A stretch of 32,574 nucleotides of DNA. Source: Bacilli bacterium. GTDB taxonomy: Bacteria > Bacillota_I > Bacilli_A > JAJDGJ01. The translations under genes and the position numbers were made by a program. The notes beneath the pieces were generated by a model. The model was not told the DNA's origin, did no database searches, and saw only the letters and a list, made by a program, of their open reading frames with translations. Below, piece after piece: positions 16,885-25,457 of this stretch. The DNA lies in contig JAITPW010000003.1 of assembly GCA_031289255.1 (NCBI GenBank), positions 1 through 32,574 on the forward strand. Direction: 5' to 3'. The stretch's first letter is position 1, and each line of letters begins with the position of its first letter.

Positions 16885-17769
16885 ATGAAAAAATATCTAA
16901 ATAAACAGTTGTTTTTTGAAACACTTTATAAATTAAGTATTATTTTTGCTTCATTATTATTATTATTAATTATTATTTTTATTTTTTTTGAAGGAGTTCC
17001 GGCCTTAAAAGAATATGGTGTTTTTAAAATGCTTTTTAATATGAGCTGGCAACCAACTGCTCATGAACCTAGTTTTGGTCTAAGTAAAATGATCCTAGCA
17101 ACGATAATATCGACTTTATTATCATTATTGATTGCGATACCAATTGGTCTTTTAAGTAGTGTTTGTTTAGTTCGTTTAGTTTCGCGTAAAATAAAAAATA
17201 TAATCATGTTTATCGTTGAAATTTTAGCTGGTATTCCTTCGGTTATTGTTGGTTTTTTTGTTTTAAAAACGATTGTAGCTTTTCTCTATCAGCATTTTTA
17301 TATGAATATTGGTGTATCTGGTAATAGTATGTTGGCGGCTGTTTTTGTTTTAGCTTTAATGGCTTTACCAACCATCATTACAATCACTGTTAAGGCTTTA
17401 GAAGCGGTTAATCCGATGTATACTGAAGCTAGTTTAGGATTAGGGGCTAATAAAATTCAAACTATTTATAAAGTGGAATTAAAAGCAGCTAAATCAGGAA
17501 TCATGGCGGCGATTGTTTTAGGGGCGGGACGAGTTATTGGAGAGACGATGGCCGTGATGTTAGTTAGTGGTAATGCGATTAATATTTCAAGTAATTTATT
17601 ATTACCCACCCGTACTTTAACCGCTAATATTGCTACGGAAATGTCTTATGCTAGTGGTTTACATCAAAGTGCCTTATATGCTTCAGGGATTGTTTTATTT
17701 ATAATGATCATGCTGATTAATATTACCTTATTAATAATCTTAAATAAAGGGGGTGGTGATAATGCTTAA
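16885..17769 (+). CDS. pstC: Phosphate ABC transporter permease PstC
   Basis: One of two membrane subunits of the Pst importer. About six membrane spans in 294 residues; the cytoplasmic coupling loop is recognisable as ASLGLGANKIQTIYKVELKA, and the preceding EILAGIPSVIVGF is typical of PstC/PstA. The start is 2 nt after the pstS stop with AGGGTG just before it. The C-terminus overlaps the pstA start by 8 nt, which argues for coupled translation of the two permeases. Confidence 0.94.
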   Translation: MKKYLNKQLFFETLYKLSIIFASLLLLLIIIFIFFEGVPALKEYGVFKMLFNMSWQPTAHEPSFGLSKMILATIISTLLSLLIAIPIGLLSSVCLVRLVSRKIKNIIMFIVEILAGIPSVIVGFFVLKTIVAFLYQHFYMNIGVSGNSMLAAVFVLALMALPTIITITVKALEAVNPMYTEASLGLGANKIQTIYKVELKAAKSGIMAAIVLGAGRVIGETMAVMLVSGNAINISSNLLLPTRTLTANIATEMSYASGLHQSALYASGIVLFIMIMLINITLLIILNKGGGDNA

Positions 17770-18577
17770 TCATCCTTGGCAGGTTAAATTAATTAAAATA
17801 TTAACTTACTTAGCAACAATTCTTTTAGTATTATTAGTTTTTTGGATGGTTAGTTTTATTATCATCCAAGGTATTAGTTATTTAAATATGACTTTGTTAA
17901 AAGAGAGTAGTAGTTTGATTATAACAACTTTAATGGTGGTCTTTTTAGCATTGTTAATTGCTTTACCATTAGGAATATTTAGTGCTATTTATTTACAAGT
18001 TTATACTAATAATGGTAAGCTTGTTAAAATGATGCGTTTTAGTATTGATAGTTTAAATGGAGTACCATCAATTATCTTTGGTTTGTTTGCCCTATCGTTC
18101 TTTATTTATTATTTAGGTTTAAATCGTTCTATTTTTAGTGCCTCTTTAATTATGAGTATTGTCGTTTTACCATTAATAATTAAGAATACCGAAGAAGCTA
18201 TTAAAACGATTGATATTGCGCAAATTCAAGGTAGTTTAGCACTAGGAGCTAGTCGTTTTACAACGATTAATCGGGTTATTATTCCCTATTGTATTGATGG
18301 TATTATTAATGGAGTTATTCTTGCGATTGGTAAAATTGTCGGTGAAACGGCTGCGATTATGTTTGTCATTGGTAGTGCTAGTAGTATTCCTAAATCTTTT
18401 TTTGAACCTGGCTCAACACTAGCAACGAAGTTATATTTAATTATTCAAGAACCTACTTATAGTAGTAATGGTATTGGTAGTGCTTATGGAATTGCTTTGA
18501 TTTTATTGTTAATCGTTGTCTTATTAAATTTACTAGTTAAGTTAGTTAATCATATTTTTATGAAGAGAAGAGGTTAA
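17762..18577 (+). CDS. pstA: Phosphate ABC transporter permease PstA
   Basis: Second membrane subunit of the Pst importer, 271 residues with about six spans. The family stretch SLNGVPSIIFGLFA and the coupling loop GSLALGASRFTTINRVIIP are clear. I chose ATG 17762, 9 nt after AAAGGGGGT; a GTG at 17753 is in frame but lies within the ribosome site. It ends 3 nt before pstB. Confidence 0.94.
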   Translation: MLNHPWQVKLIKILTYLATILLVLLVFWMVSFIIIQGISYLNMTLLKESSSLIITTLMVVFLALLIALPLGIFSAIYLQVYTNNGKLVKMMRFSIDSLNGVPSIIFGLFALSFFIYYLGLNRSIFSASLIMSIVVLPLIIKNTEEAIKTIDIAQIQGSLALGASRFTTINRVIIPYCIDGIINGVILAIGKIVGETAAIMFVIGSASSIPKSFFEPGSTLATKLYLIIQEPTYSSNGIGSAYGIALILLLIVVLLNLLVKLVNHIFMKRRG

Positions 18578-18580
18578 GTA

Positions 18581-19336
18581 ATGGATAATATATTTGATAT
18601 TAAGAATTTAAATTTATGGTATGGTTCTAAACATGCTTTGCAAGGGATTAATCTCAGAATTAATAAACAGAGTGTTGTTGCATTAATTGGTCCTAGTGGG
18701 TGTGGTAAATCAACTTTTTTAAGATGTTTAAATCGTATGAATGATTTGATTGTGAATTGTCATATTGAAGGTAGTATTCTTTTTAATAAAGTGAATGTTA
18801 ATAGTGAACGTTATGATGAAATTAATCTTCGCAAAAAAGTAGGGATGGTTTTTCAAAGGCCTAATCCTTTTCCAATGAGTATTTATGAAAATGTTATTTA
18901 TGGACCGAAATGTCAAGGGATAACTAATAAAAAAAGACTTGATGAATTAGTTGAAAGTAGTCTTAAGAAAGCGGCTTTATGGGAAGATGTTAAAGATCGC
19001 TTAAATAGTAGTGCCTTAGGATTAAGTGGTGGCCAACAACAACGTCTTTGTATTGCGCGAGCGATTGCGATGGAACCAGATGTTATTCTAATGGATGAAC
19101 CAACTTCAGCTCTAGATCCGATTGCTACAGCTAAAATAGAAAAATTAATTATTGAATTAAAGGCTAATTATACGATTATTATTGTAACGCATTCGATGCA
19201 ACAAGCAGCGCGGATTAGTGATTATACTGCTTTCTTTTTAATGGGAGAATTAATTGAATATGATAAGACTGATATTATCTTTGCGAATCCTAAGAATAAG
19301 AAGACCGAAGATTATATTACTGGTCGATTTGGATAG
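18581..19336 (+). CDS. pstB: Phosphate ABC transporter ATP-binding protein PstB
   Basis: ATPase of the Pst importer. Walker [10 protein letters not shown] (37-45), the family stretch [14 protein letters not shown] (Q-loop), signature [14 protein letters not shown], Walker [13 protein letters not shown] and H-loop THSM are all intact. 251 residues, normal size. In the family it also takes part, with PhoU, in holding PhoR in its inhibited state when phosphate is plentiful. phoU follows 10 nt downstream. Confidence 0.97.
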   Translation: MDNIFDIKNLNLWYGSKHALQGINLRINKQSVVALIGPSGCGKSTFLRCLNRMNDLIVNCHIEGSILFNKVNVNSERYDEINLRKKVGMVFQRPNPFPMSIYENVIYGPKCQGITNKKRLDELVESSLKKAALWEDVKDRLNSSALGLSGGQQQRLCIARAIAMEPDVILMDEPTSALDPIATAKIEKLIIELKANYTIIIVTHSMQQAARISDYTAFFLMGELIEYDKTDIIFANPKNKKTEDYITGRFG

Positions 19337-19346
19337 GAGGATTATC

Positions 19347-19994
19347 ATGATTATTTTAGATGAAGTTATGAATGAAATATTACTAAAAGTAGTGTTGATG
19401 TTTGATTTAACCATTATAAATCATAACAAGGCAATTGAAGCTTTGATTAGTGGTGATCATCATCTTGCTTTAGAAGTCATTGAAAGTGATGAAAAGATCA
19501 ATCAATTAGAACAACAGATTAATTATGATGTCATGCTTGCTATTGCGAAACATCAACCAGTAGCACGAGATCTTCGTTATTTAATTGCCATGATTAAGGT
19601 TGCTAATGATGTTGAAAGAATTGGTGATTATGCGAAAAGTAATGCTAAGACAGCTATTATTAATAGTGATCGGACTTTTTTAACGACTATTTTTCTTAAG
19701 AATATGAAGCGGATGGGTGATATTATTGCTCGTTTATTAGAAGATTCTAAACAAGCTTTTCTCAATGTCGATGTTGATAAAGCTTATAGTTTAGTTCGCG
19801 AAGATAATAGTTTAGTGAAAATATTAAATGAGACTCTTGAAAACAATCCTTTTGAAGAAATTAAAGATAATAATGTGGAATCTTTTGTTTCAATAAATGG
19901 GGTCATTAGAACGCTAGAACGAACTAGAGGTCATCTGGCGAATATTTGTGAAGCAACAATTTTTGTTGGAAATGGAGAGTTTGTTGAACTATGA
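19347..19994 (+). CDS. phoU: Phosphate signalling protein PhoU
   Basis: Helical regulator linking PstB to the PhoR kinase. Two three-helix repeats are visible through their metal-site patterns, VANDVERIGDYAKSNAK in the first and LERTRGHLANICE in the second, the latter weaker than usual (E-x-x-R-x-x-H in place of ERIGDH). 215 residues. I chose ATG 19347, 6 nt after GGAGG; the frame is open further upstream into pstB, but only as a shadow. The stop TGA overlaps the phoB start as ATGA. Confidence 0.93.
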   Translation: MIILDEVMNEILLKVVLMFDLTIINHNKAIEALISGDHHLALEVIESDEKINQLEQQINYDVMLAIAKHQPVARDLRYLIAMIKVANDVERIGDYAKSNAKTAIINSDRTFLTTIFLKNMKRMGDIIARLLEDSKQAFLNVDVDKAYSLVREDNSLVKILNETLENNPFEEIKDNNVESFVSINGVIRTLERTRGHLANICEATIFVGNGEFVEL

Positions 19995-20647
19995 AGAAAA
20001 AAATATGTATAATAGAAGATGAAAAGGCTTTGCAGTTATTATTGAATTATGAATTAAAGAGTATTAATTATGAAGTAGTACAGTGTGAAGATGGTTTAGA
20101 AGGTTTAGATATGTTACGGGATAATGAGTTTGATCTTGCTATTATTGATTGGATGTTACCTAAATTAAGTGGTTTAGATATTGTTAAGTTAATTAGACAA
20201 GAAAAAAAGAATCTTAGAATTATCATGTTGACTGCCAAAGATAATGAGATGGATATTGTTGAAGGTTTGGATAGTGGTGCTGATGATTATTTAACTAAAC
20301 CCTTTTCAACAAGAGAGTTAAAAGCTCGGATTAATTCTTTAATTAGAATTAATAGTTATAGTAATTTAGAGGTTGCTGATATTGAAATTAATCATGATGC
20401 TAGACTAATTAAAAAGAATGGTCAATTAATAAAAACGAGTAAATTAGAGTTTGATCTTATTGTATATTTTATTAATAATAAAAATAAGGTTTTAACAAGA
20501 GAAACTATTTTTAATCGTTTTTGGAAGAATGATAGTGATGTTGGTTTAAGAGTAGTTGATAATCATATTGCGAATATAAAAAGGAAGTTTGATTTAAGAA
20601 ATAATATTATTACTAAAAGAGGGGTAGGTTATATATTTGTCGATTGA
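19991..20647 (+). CDS. phoB: Response regulator of the OmpR/PhoB family
   Basis: Receiver domain 1-120 with acidic pocket E9/D10, phosphoacceptor D53 (AIIDWMLP), T81 and K103 (TKPFS). Then a winged-helix DNA-binding domain ending in the usual RGVGYIFVD. Its partner is the adjacent PhoR, and by context it should activate the pst promoter when phosphate is scarce, binding the direct repeat at 15,991-16,020. 218 residues. Orthologues in Bacillus are called PhoP. The gene overlaps phoU by 4 nt and phoR by 11 nt. Confidence 0.93.
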   Translation: MKKKICIIEDEKALQLLLNYELKSINYEVVQCEDGLEGLDMLRDNEFDLAIIDWMLPKLSGLDIVKLIRQEKKNLRIIMLTAKDNEMDIVEGLDSGADDYLTKPFSTRELKARINSLIRINSYSNLEVADIEINHDARLIKKNGQLIKTSKLEFDLIVYFINNKNKVLTRETIFNRFWKNDSDVGLRVVDNHIANIKRKFDLRNNIITKRGVGYIFVD

Positions 20648-21755
20648 TTTTGAACTAGTAAAGATTTTTCTATTTAGTATTTTATTCTTAATACCAGTAA
20701 TGATTGTTGCTAGTATTATTAGTCATTATCTTAATAAGAAAAAACATGTCACCATTAATGAGAAACGAATTAATAATCAACATGTTATTGAAACGATTAT
20801 TGATAATTTTCGTAATGCTTGTGTTATTCTAACTAAAGATGGTCGCATTGTTTCTTATAATAAGGCTTTTTATGATTTAGTAGGACCTAGTCATATTAAT
20901 AGTTTTGTTAAAGATAGTTCTTATATTACTAATTTTATTAATGGAGGACATCAGAATCGTTTAATTGAGAGTCTTATCAATGATCATTATTATTATATTG
21001 AACTGACAAAGTTAATTACGGAAGGTTTAGATTTAGTATTTATGAATTTTGTGGATGTAACTTTAATAAAAAATGCTTATTTAAAACAAGATAGTTTTAT
21101 TAAGGATTTAAAACATGAATTAAAGACGCCTTTAAGTGGTATTATTGGTCTAAGTAATCTCTTAACAACGATACCCATCGATGATGAAAAAGAATTTAAT
21201 AAAATATGTATGACTATTCATGAAGAAGCTTTACGAGTTAATGATATTATTAATGAACTTACCAATAGTTTTGATAGTAATGTAGGAACTGATATCATTG
21301 ATATTGATAATCTCTTTGATGAATTAAGTTTAATTTATCAAAATAATGAACATCCTAATGTTAGATTGTATTTTCGTAATTATGTTGAGATTAATCTGGT
21401 TAGTGATTTTCAAATTATTAAACAGATCATTATTAATATTATTAATAATGCTTTTCAATATACAGTTGCTGGTTATATTAATGTTAAAGCTGTTCAAGAA
21501 GATAATAGTATTGTCTTTAGTATCTCTGATACGGGGATTGGGATGGATACTGCTGAAATAGATTTAATCTTTGAAAGATTCTATCGTATTGATAAATCAC
21601 GAGATCGTCATACGGGAGGTTATGGATTAGGATTAAGTATTGTTAAGAAACTTGTAGATAAATTAGGAGCTACTATTAATGTTATGTCTAAAGTAAATGT
21701 GGGCACCACTTTTATAATTAAATTTGCTTTAGATAAAGAAATTGAAGATCATTAA
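20637..21755 (+). CDS. phoR: Phosphate sensor histidine kinase PhoR
   Basis: A 372-residue kinase. One membrane segment (about 8-30) with no extracytoplasmic domain to speak of, then a PAS-like domain (about 50-145), the H-box FIKDLKHELKTPLSG with H160, the N-box IIINIINNAFQYT, the G1 box SDTGIGMD and the F/G2 boxes FERFYRIDKS and GGYGLGLSIV. The near absence of an outside domain fits a kinase that senses phosphate through PstSCAB-PhoU, as in the E. coli model. The start is TTG at 20637, overlapping phoB; GAGGGG lies about 12 nt upstream, so initiation is probably weak and coupled. An internal ATG at 20700 would lose most of the membrane segment. Confidence 0.9.
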   Translation: MSIDFELVKIFLFSILFLIPVMIVASIISHYLNKKKHVTINEKRINNQHVIETIIDNFRNACVILTKDGRIVSYNKAFYDLVGPSHINSFVKDSSYITNFINGGHQNRLIESLINDHYYYIELTKLITEGLDLVFMNFVDVTLIKNAYLKQDSFIKDLKHELKTPLSGIIGLSNLLTTIPIDDEKEFNKICMTIHEEALRVNDIINELTNSFDSNVGTDIIDIDNLFDELSLIYQNNEHPNVRLYFRNYVEINLVSDFQIIKQIIINIINNAFQYTVAGYINVKAVQEDNSIVFSISDTGIGMDTAEIDLIFERFYRIDKSRDRHTGGYGLGLSIVKKLVDKLGATINVMSKVNVGTTFIIKFALDKEIEDH

Positions 21756-21860
21756 CTTTTAATTATACAAAGATAAGGTAATATCTTGTCCTATAATAAC
21801 AAGATTATGATGTTTTAAATGAGTTGTTTAAATGAGATAATATTTTGAGGAAGTAGCATC

Positions 21861-22358
21861 ATGTTATTCTTGAAATCTAAAAAAAAGATTAAAGACCAAG
21901 TAAATAATTTTGTTCATAAACTTAAAACTTCAAAGTATTATTTAGGTGATTTATTATCGTTATTTTTAGCTTTAATTAGCGCTTTGCTTTTCAGTTTTAT
22001 TAAACTAGCATGATATTTGGGATTATCTCATTTTTTAGTAATGTTTTCGATCATTGCTTATATGGTTTATGAACCATTAAGTTATCATAATGAAAATGAT
22101 TCTAAATTTAAAAGATTGGCGAAGCAAGTTATTATCTATACTATTTTACTAGTTCTCTTTGTTGTGGTGATGGCCTTACCTATTTATAATTTATTTTACT
22201 ATGGTTGGATTGGTTTAAAGGATCTGCTGTTTACTTATTTAATTATTTTTTTATTGATTGGTTTTGTGATGATTTCCAGCAGTGCTTCATCAATCCTTGG
22301 TAAGAAAGTCATAAATATTAATGTTAATATCGATAATAATAAAAATGAATCGCTATAA
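21861..22358 (+). pseudogene. Membrane protein frame interrupted by one in-frame TGA
   Basis: From ATG 21861 (GAGGAAG 9 nt upstream) one phase runs to TAA at 22356-22358, broken only by TGA at 22011-22013. Before it lie a basic start and a hydrophobic segment (DLLSLFLALISALLFSFIK); after it, WYLGLSHFL-like sequence if TGA is read as Trp, then three further hydrophobic segments. Joined length is 165 residues with about four membrane spans. Both halves have host codon use and hydrophobic coherence, so one gene is involved. The second half has no ribosome site of its own. Other genes here use TGG for Trp, and TGA ends parE, phoU and phoB, so a nonsense mutation is the default reading; stop read-through is the alternative. 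Family not recognised. Confidence 0.6.
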
Positions 22359-22389
22359 AAATCATAATAGCGATAGGTTTAATAATAAA

Positions 22390-22414
22390 AAAACACCCTT
22401 TTTGAGGGTGTTTT
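22390..22414. terminator. Bidirectional terminator between convergent genes
   Basis: Ten-base-pair perfect stem AAAACACCCT/AGGGTGTTTT with a 5-nt loop, flanked by A and T runs. It ends the membrane-protein gene from the left and the flavin reductase operon from the right. Confidence 0.9.
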
Positions 22415-22418
22415 GTGC

Positions 22419-22898
22419 TTAGAATAAAGCAATAATATTTTTAATTTCTTCTTCATAATCATTATTAATATCATATTCTTTAAAACCAATGGTATCCATT
22501 AACTTAGCATTAGTGAAACTCAACATATTTGAGAGGTTGGCTCTAGTGCTAGCACCACCGGTTTGACCACTAGAACAAGCTAAGATTAGAACATTAATAT
22601 TATCTAAATAAAAACGATCATGACGGCTTAACCAATCAAGAATACTTTTTAGAAAAGCTGGGGGATTACCATTATATTCAGGGCAGACAATAATTAAATT
22701 ATCATATTCTTTAATCTTGTTGTATAAAGCAATAACTTCATTAGGGAAGTTAACTTCTAAATCACGATTATAGAAGGGAATATTTAAAGTTCTGGTATCT
22801 AAATAATCGACTTGTTCATGTTGGCCTAGTTTAAATGCTAAATCTTGATTAATTGAATCTGTGGCATTACTACCAGCTATAGTTAATATTTTTTTCAT
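22419..22898 (-). CDS. NAD(P)H-dependent FMN reductase family flavoprotein
   Basis: A 159-residue flavodoxin-like protein. The flavin-phosphate loop is AGSNATDSINQ (8-18) and the isoalloxazine loop is the diagnostic PEYNGNPPAFLKSILDWLSR (73-92). Members reduce FMN, quinones, azo dyes or metals with NAD(P)H; the natural substrate here cannot be deduced. It is the last gene of a three-gene minus-strand operon, 2 nt after the NifU-type gene, and next to the bidirectional terminator. The link with an Fe-S scaffold gene may point to a redox role, but that is only context. Confidence 0.9.
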   Translation of the reverse strand: MKKILTIAGSNATDSINQDLAFKLGQHEQVDYLDTRTLNIPFYNRDLEVNFPNEVIALYNKIKEYDNLIIVCPEYNGNPPAFLKSILDWLSRHDRFYLDNINVLILACSSGQTGGASTRANLSNMLSFTNAKLMDTIGFKEYDINNDYEEEIKNIIALF

Positions 22899-22900
22899 AA

Positions 22901-23125
22901 TTAAAGTTCCTCTACACCAATAACTCCAGGTATTTCTTCACACATCATATCTTCAATGTAAGATAAAGTAACAGTAGCACTACTACAATGCGAGCAATTA
23001 CCTAACATCTTAATGTAAACAATACCATCTTCAAATTTAATAAACTCGAAATCGCCACCGTCTCTTCGTAAATAGGGACGGATTGTTTCGCTAAATTCAA
23101 TAATTTGTTCATTCATTGTACTCAT
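22901..23125 (-). CDS. NifU-type Fe-S scaffold domain protein
   Basis: A 74-residue stand-alone NifU C-terminal domain. The conserved RRDGGDFEFI (20-29) and the cluster-binding pair GNCSHC (C44, C47) are present. Such proteins hold and pass on a nascent 4Fe-4S cluster (Nfu type). The start ATG overlaps the stop of the upstream YuiD-like gene (TAATG) and has GGAGG 9 nt upstream. It is small but complete. Confidence 0.93.
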   Translation of the reverse strand: MSTMNEQIIEFSETIRPYLRRDGGDFEFIKFEDGIVYIKMLGNCSHCSSATVTLSYIEDMMCEEIPGVIGVEEL

Positions 23126-23589
23126 TAAAAGTTTCCTCCAAATAATATAAATAATATTAAACTAACTATCAGGCCTAAAATAAAACCACCAAAGACTTCA
23201 AAACGTTCATGGCCAATGATTTTCTTTAGCTTAGTAAAGTAAATAGGATCATCAAGACGTAATCCTAAAAGGTCTCTTAGATCAGAAATCAATTGATCTG
23301 TTACTGTGATGTGTTTTCCAGCATATAGTCTAACGTTCATGGCATCATAACCAACGATTAATAATATAATAAATGATATCATAAAGGCGTCGCTAGATAA
23401 ACCATCACGCATCGCAAATGATGTTGCTAGAGCAGCAACCGTTGAAGTGTGTGAGCTGGGGAAGCCTCCACTAGAAAAGACCTCGAGAATATTAAATTTC
23501 TTGGTCTTATAGTATTTTGTAAAAGGTTTCATTAATTGAGCGATTATATTCGCAATAATAGCTGCAATTAATGGTAAAAAATTCATCAT
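23125..23589 (-). CDS. Divergent PAP2 / DUF212 family membrane protein (YuiD-like)
   Basis: A 154-residue membrane protein with about four spans. Family motifs: GGFPSSHTS (41-49) and DAMNVRLYAGKH (82-93), which resemble the phosphatase motifs of PAP2 enzymes in a rearranged form. Biochemical function of the family is not established; a lipid-phosphate role is guessed from the motifs. First gene of the three-gene minus-strand operon, with its own extended -10 promoter. Of the two adjacent Met codons the first is favoured because AAAGGAG lies 9 nt upstream. Confidence 0.88.
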   Translation of the reverse strand: MMNFLPLIAAIIANIIAQLMKPFTKYYKTKKFNILEVFSSGGFPSSHTSTVAALATSFAMRDGLSSDAFMISFIILLIVGYDAMNVRLYAGKHITVTDQLISDLRDLLGLRLDDPIYFTKLKKIIGHERFEVFGGFILGLIVSLILFILFGGNF

Positions 23590-23610
23590 TATTAAAAACT
23601 CCTTTTAAGT

Positions 23611-23619
23611 ATTATATCA
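23611..23619 (-). promoter_or_regulatory. Extended -10 promoter of the YuiD-like operon
   Basis: On the minus strand TGA-TATAAT, hexamer 23611-23616, 22 nt before the start codon. The -35 is not obvious, as for the other extended -10 promoters of this window. Confidence 0.65.
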
Positions 23620-23895
23620 TACTTAAGCTATTTTTTTTACTTTGTTAAAAGTAATATCTTGTTTAGTTATAATCATTAACTGATTAATGTGAGTTGATAG
23701 GAAAAAAGATTATTTTTTTATTTAATTAATTATTTTTAAGATAATTATTTAACTTAATAAATATTATTAGATAAGATAATATTCTTAATAAGAATGATAT
23801 TCTAAGAAAAAGAGTAAATTAGTGATTATTACTTCCTTTTTTCAATAAATATTGCCTTTCATTTACTCTTTCTTCCTTAAATAAGTCCTTTTTTA
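23620..23895. other. Divergent intergenic region with inverted repeats
   Basis: No gene is visible. Two structures stand out: a palindrome ATTCTT-AAT-AAGAAT at 23781-23795, and an 11-bp perfect inverted repeat AAAGAGTAAAT (23809-23819) with ATTTACTCTTT (23861-23871), about 40 bp apart. They lie upstream of the S1-gene promoter and may be operator or transcript structure; no known riboswitch shape was recognised. Confidence 0.45.
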
Positions 23896-23904
23896 TGATA
23901 TAAT
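23896..23904 (+). promoter_or_regulatory. Extended -10 promoter of the S1-pgi-ecf operon
   Basis: TGA-TATAAT with hexamer 23899-23904, only 19 nt before the start codon. Transcription would begin at about the ribosome site GAGGTG (23911-23916), so the leader is very short. Confidence 0.65.
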
Positions 23905-23922
23905 AAGGCAGAGGTGTTATAA

Positions 23923-24225
23923 ATGCCAGGACATAAAAATCAGTATGTTAAAGGACAAGTAATAAGTCAGAATAAGTATGGCTTTGTGGTAAAACTTGCT
24001 AATAAGAAAATTGGCTTTGTTCCTAATTCGCAGATTAATCATCATAGTGAAGATAAAATCATGATTAATAAAGTTATGTCTTTTAAAAAAATTAAGAATT
24101 TAAAAAATAGTTCGCAAGATATTTTATCTTTAAAATTTAATCAAGTAATCGGTTTTGATACTTTAAGAAAAGAAATGCCGTTTTGGATGGCACAAATACG
24201 AGGTAAGGATTATGATAAAAACTAA
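23923..24225 (+). CDS. S1-domain RNA-binding protein (GSP13/CvfD-like)
   Basis: A 100-residue protein with one S1 OB-fold at the start (KGQVISQNKYGFVVKLANKKIGFVP, split as KGQVI, YGFVVKLAN and GFVPNSQI). Small single-S1 proteins of this kind bind RNA or ribosomes and affect translation or stress responses in Firmicutes. The C-terminal third is lysine-rich, ending FWMAQIRGKDYDKN, and is not typical of S1. It overlaps pgi by 14 nt and is the first gene of the operon. In low-GC bacteria such genes are commonly found beside pgi, which supports the call. Confidence 0.8.
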   Translation: MPGHKNQYVKGQVISQNKYGFVVKLANKKIGFVPNSQINHHSEDKIMINKVMSFKKIKNLKNSSQDILSLKFNQVIGFDTLRKEMPFWMAQIRGKDYDKN

Positions 24226-25447
24226 TTTCAGTAATTCAAAATTAATAATTAATAAGCATGAATTTAATGAATGTTATCAACGGATCAAAGATGAACTAAA
24301 GCATAATTATATGTTTGGTTGGCATCAATATCTACTAGCTAATCATGATGATTTAATTAGTGAAATTAATCAAATTAATACAGAATTACAAGGTTATGCT
24401 AAAAATATGGTTGTTATTGGGATTGGTGGTTCTTATTTAGGTAGTTATGCGATTAATGAAGCTTTAAATAATGGCTATCATCAAGAATATCAATTAATAT
24501 TCTTAGGGCAGAATCTTGATAGTGATTATTTTAATAATGTTCTAGCTTTTTGTGAAGAGAATGATTTTGTCTTAAATGTCATTTCTAAATCAGGTAATAC
24601 TTTAGAACCTTCACTAGCTTATGAATTAATTAAGGAATTAATGATTAAAAAATATACATATGAAGGTTTTAAAAAGCGGATTATTATCACAACTGATGCC
24701 CAAGAGGGTTGTCTACGAGATGAATGTTTAAAACATGATTTAAAATCCTTAATTATTAATAATGATATTGGGGGACGTTATTCCGTCTTTACTAGTGTTG
24801 GATTATTACCTTTAGCATTTGTGAATATTAATATTAAAGAGTTATTATTAGGAGCCCAGGCAGCTAGTAAATGTTATTATACTAAAGATGTTAATGATGC
24901 CTTTTATTATGCTTTAATTAGAAATAATGAATATCTTAATGATAAGAAGGTTGAAGCCTTAATCGTTTATAATCCTTATTTAAGAGGTTTAATTGAATGG
25001 TATAAACAATTATTTGCTGAGAGTGAAGGCAAAAATAAAAAGGGCCTTTTACCAATTGGGATGGTTTATTCAACTGATTTACATTCTTTAGGACAATTTG
25101 TTCAAGAAGGCACACCGATGTTATTTGAGACTAATATAACTTTTAAAAGTAATAATGATATTAGTTTAAAAAACTTTATTAATAATGATGCTTTAGCTTA
25201 TTTAAGTAAATATGATTTAGAAGATGTTAATAAGATTGTTAATAGCTCGGTTATTAAAGCTCATTATGAAATAGGAAATATTAATAATTATGTTTTAGCA
25301 TTAAATGAATTAAATGAATATAATTTAGCCTATTTAATGACTTTTATGATGTATAGTTGTGCTTATAGTGCTAGTCTATTAGCAGTTGACCCTTTTAATC
25401 AACCAGGGGTAGAAGTTTATAAAAAAGAAATAAAAGAATTATTATAA
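24212..25447 (+). CDS. pgi: Glucose-6-phosphate isomerase
   Basis: Glycolytic interconversion of glucose 6-phosphate and fructose 6-phosphate in the cytoplasm. Sugar-phosphate-binding segments GIGGSYLGS (70-78) and SKSGNTLEPSLAY (125-137), the family signature GGRYSVFTSVGLLPLAF, the catalytic region DLHSLGQFVQEG, and the C-terminal FNQPGVEVYK with the catalytic Lys are all present. 411 residues, somewhat shorter than the about 450 of Bacillus. The start is inside the S1 gene, behind GAGGTAAGGA. Confidence 0.95.
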   Translation: MIKTNFSNSKLIINKHEFNECYQRIKDELKHNYMFGWHQYLLANHDDLISEINQINTELQGYAKNMVVIGIGGSYLGSYAINEALNNGYHQEYQLIFLGQNLDSDYFNNVLAFCEENDFVLNVISKSGNTLEPSLAYELIKELMIKKYTYEGFKKRIIITTDAQEGCLRDECLKHDLKSLIINNDIGGRYSVFTSVGLLPLAFVNINIKELLLGAQAASKCYYTKDVNDAFYYALIRNNEYLNDKKVEALIVYNPYLRGLIEWYKQLFAESEGKNKKGLLPIGMVYSTDLHSLGQFVQEGTPMLFETNITFKSNNDISLKNFINNDALAYLSKYDLEDVNKIVNSSVIKAHYEIGNINNYVLALNELNEYNLAYLMTFMMYSCAYSASLLAVDPFNQPGVEVYKKEIKELL

Positions 25448-25457
25448 GAGGGATAAA

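Noticed and set aside
9718-22358. Genetic code 4 (TGA = Trp) for the whole region
   Set aside because: All other Trp codons I read are TGG, and TGA ends PhoB exactly at its conserved C-terminus; kept only as a possibility for the one TGA at 22,011.
23781-23871. Riboswitch or T-box leader before the S1-pgi operon
   Set aside because: The inverted repeats lie upstream of the best promoter and show no T-box or known aptamer sequence.
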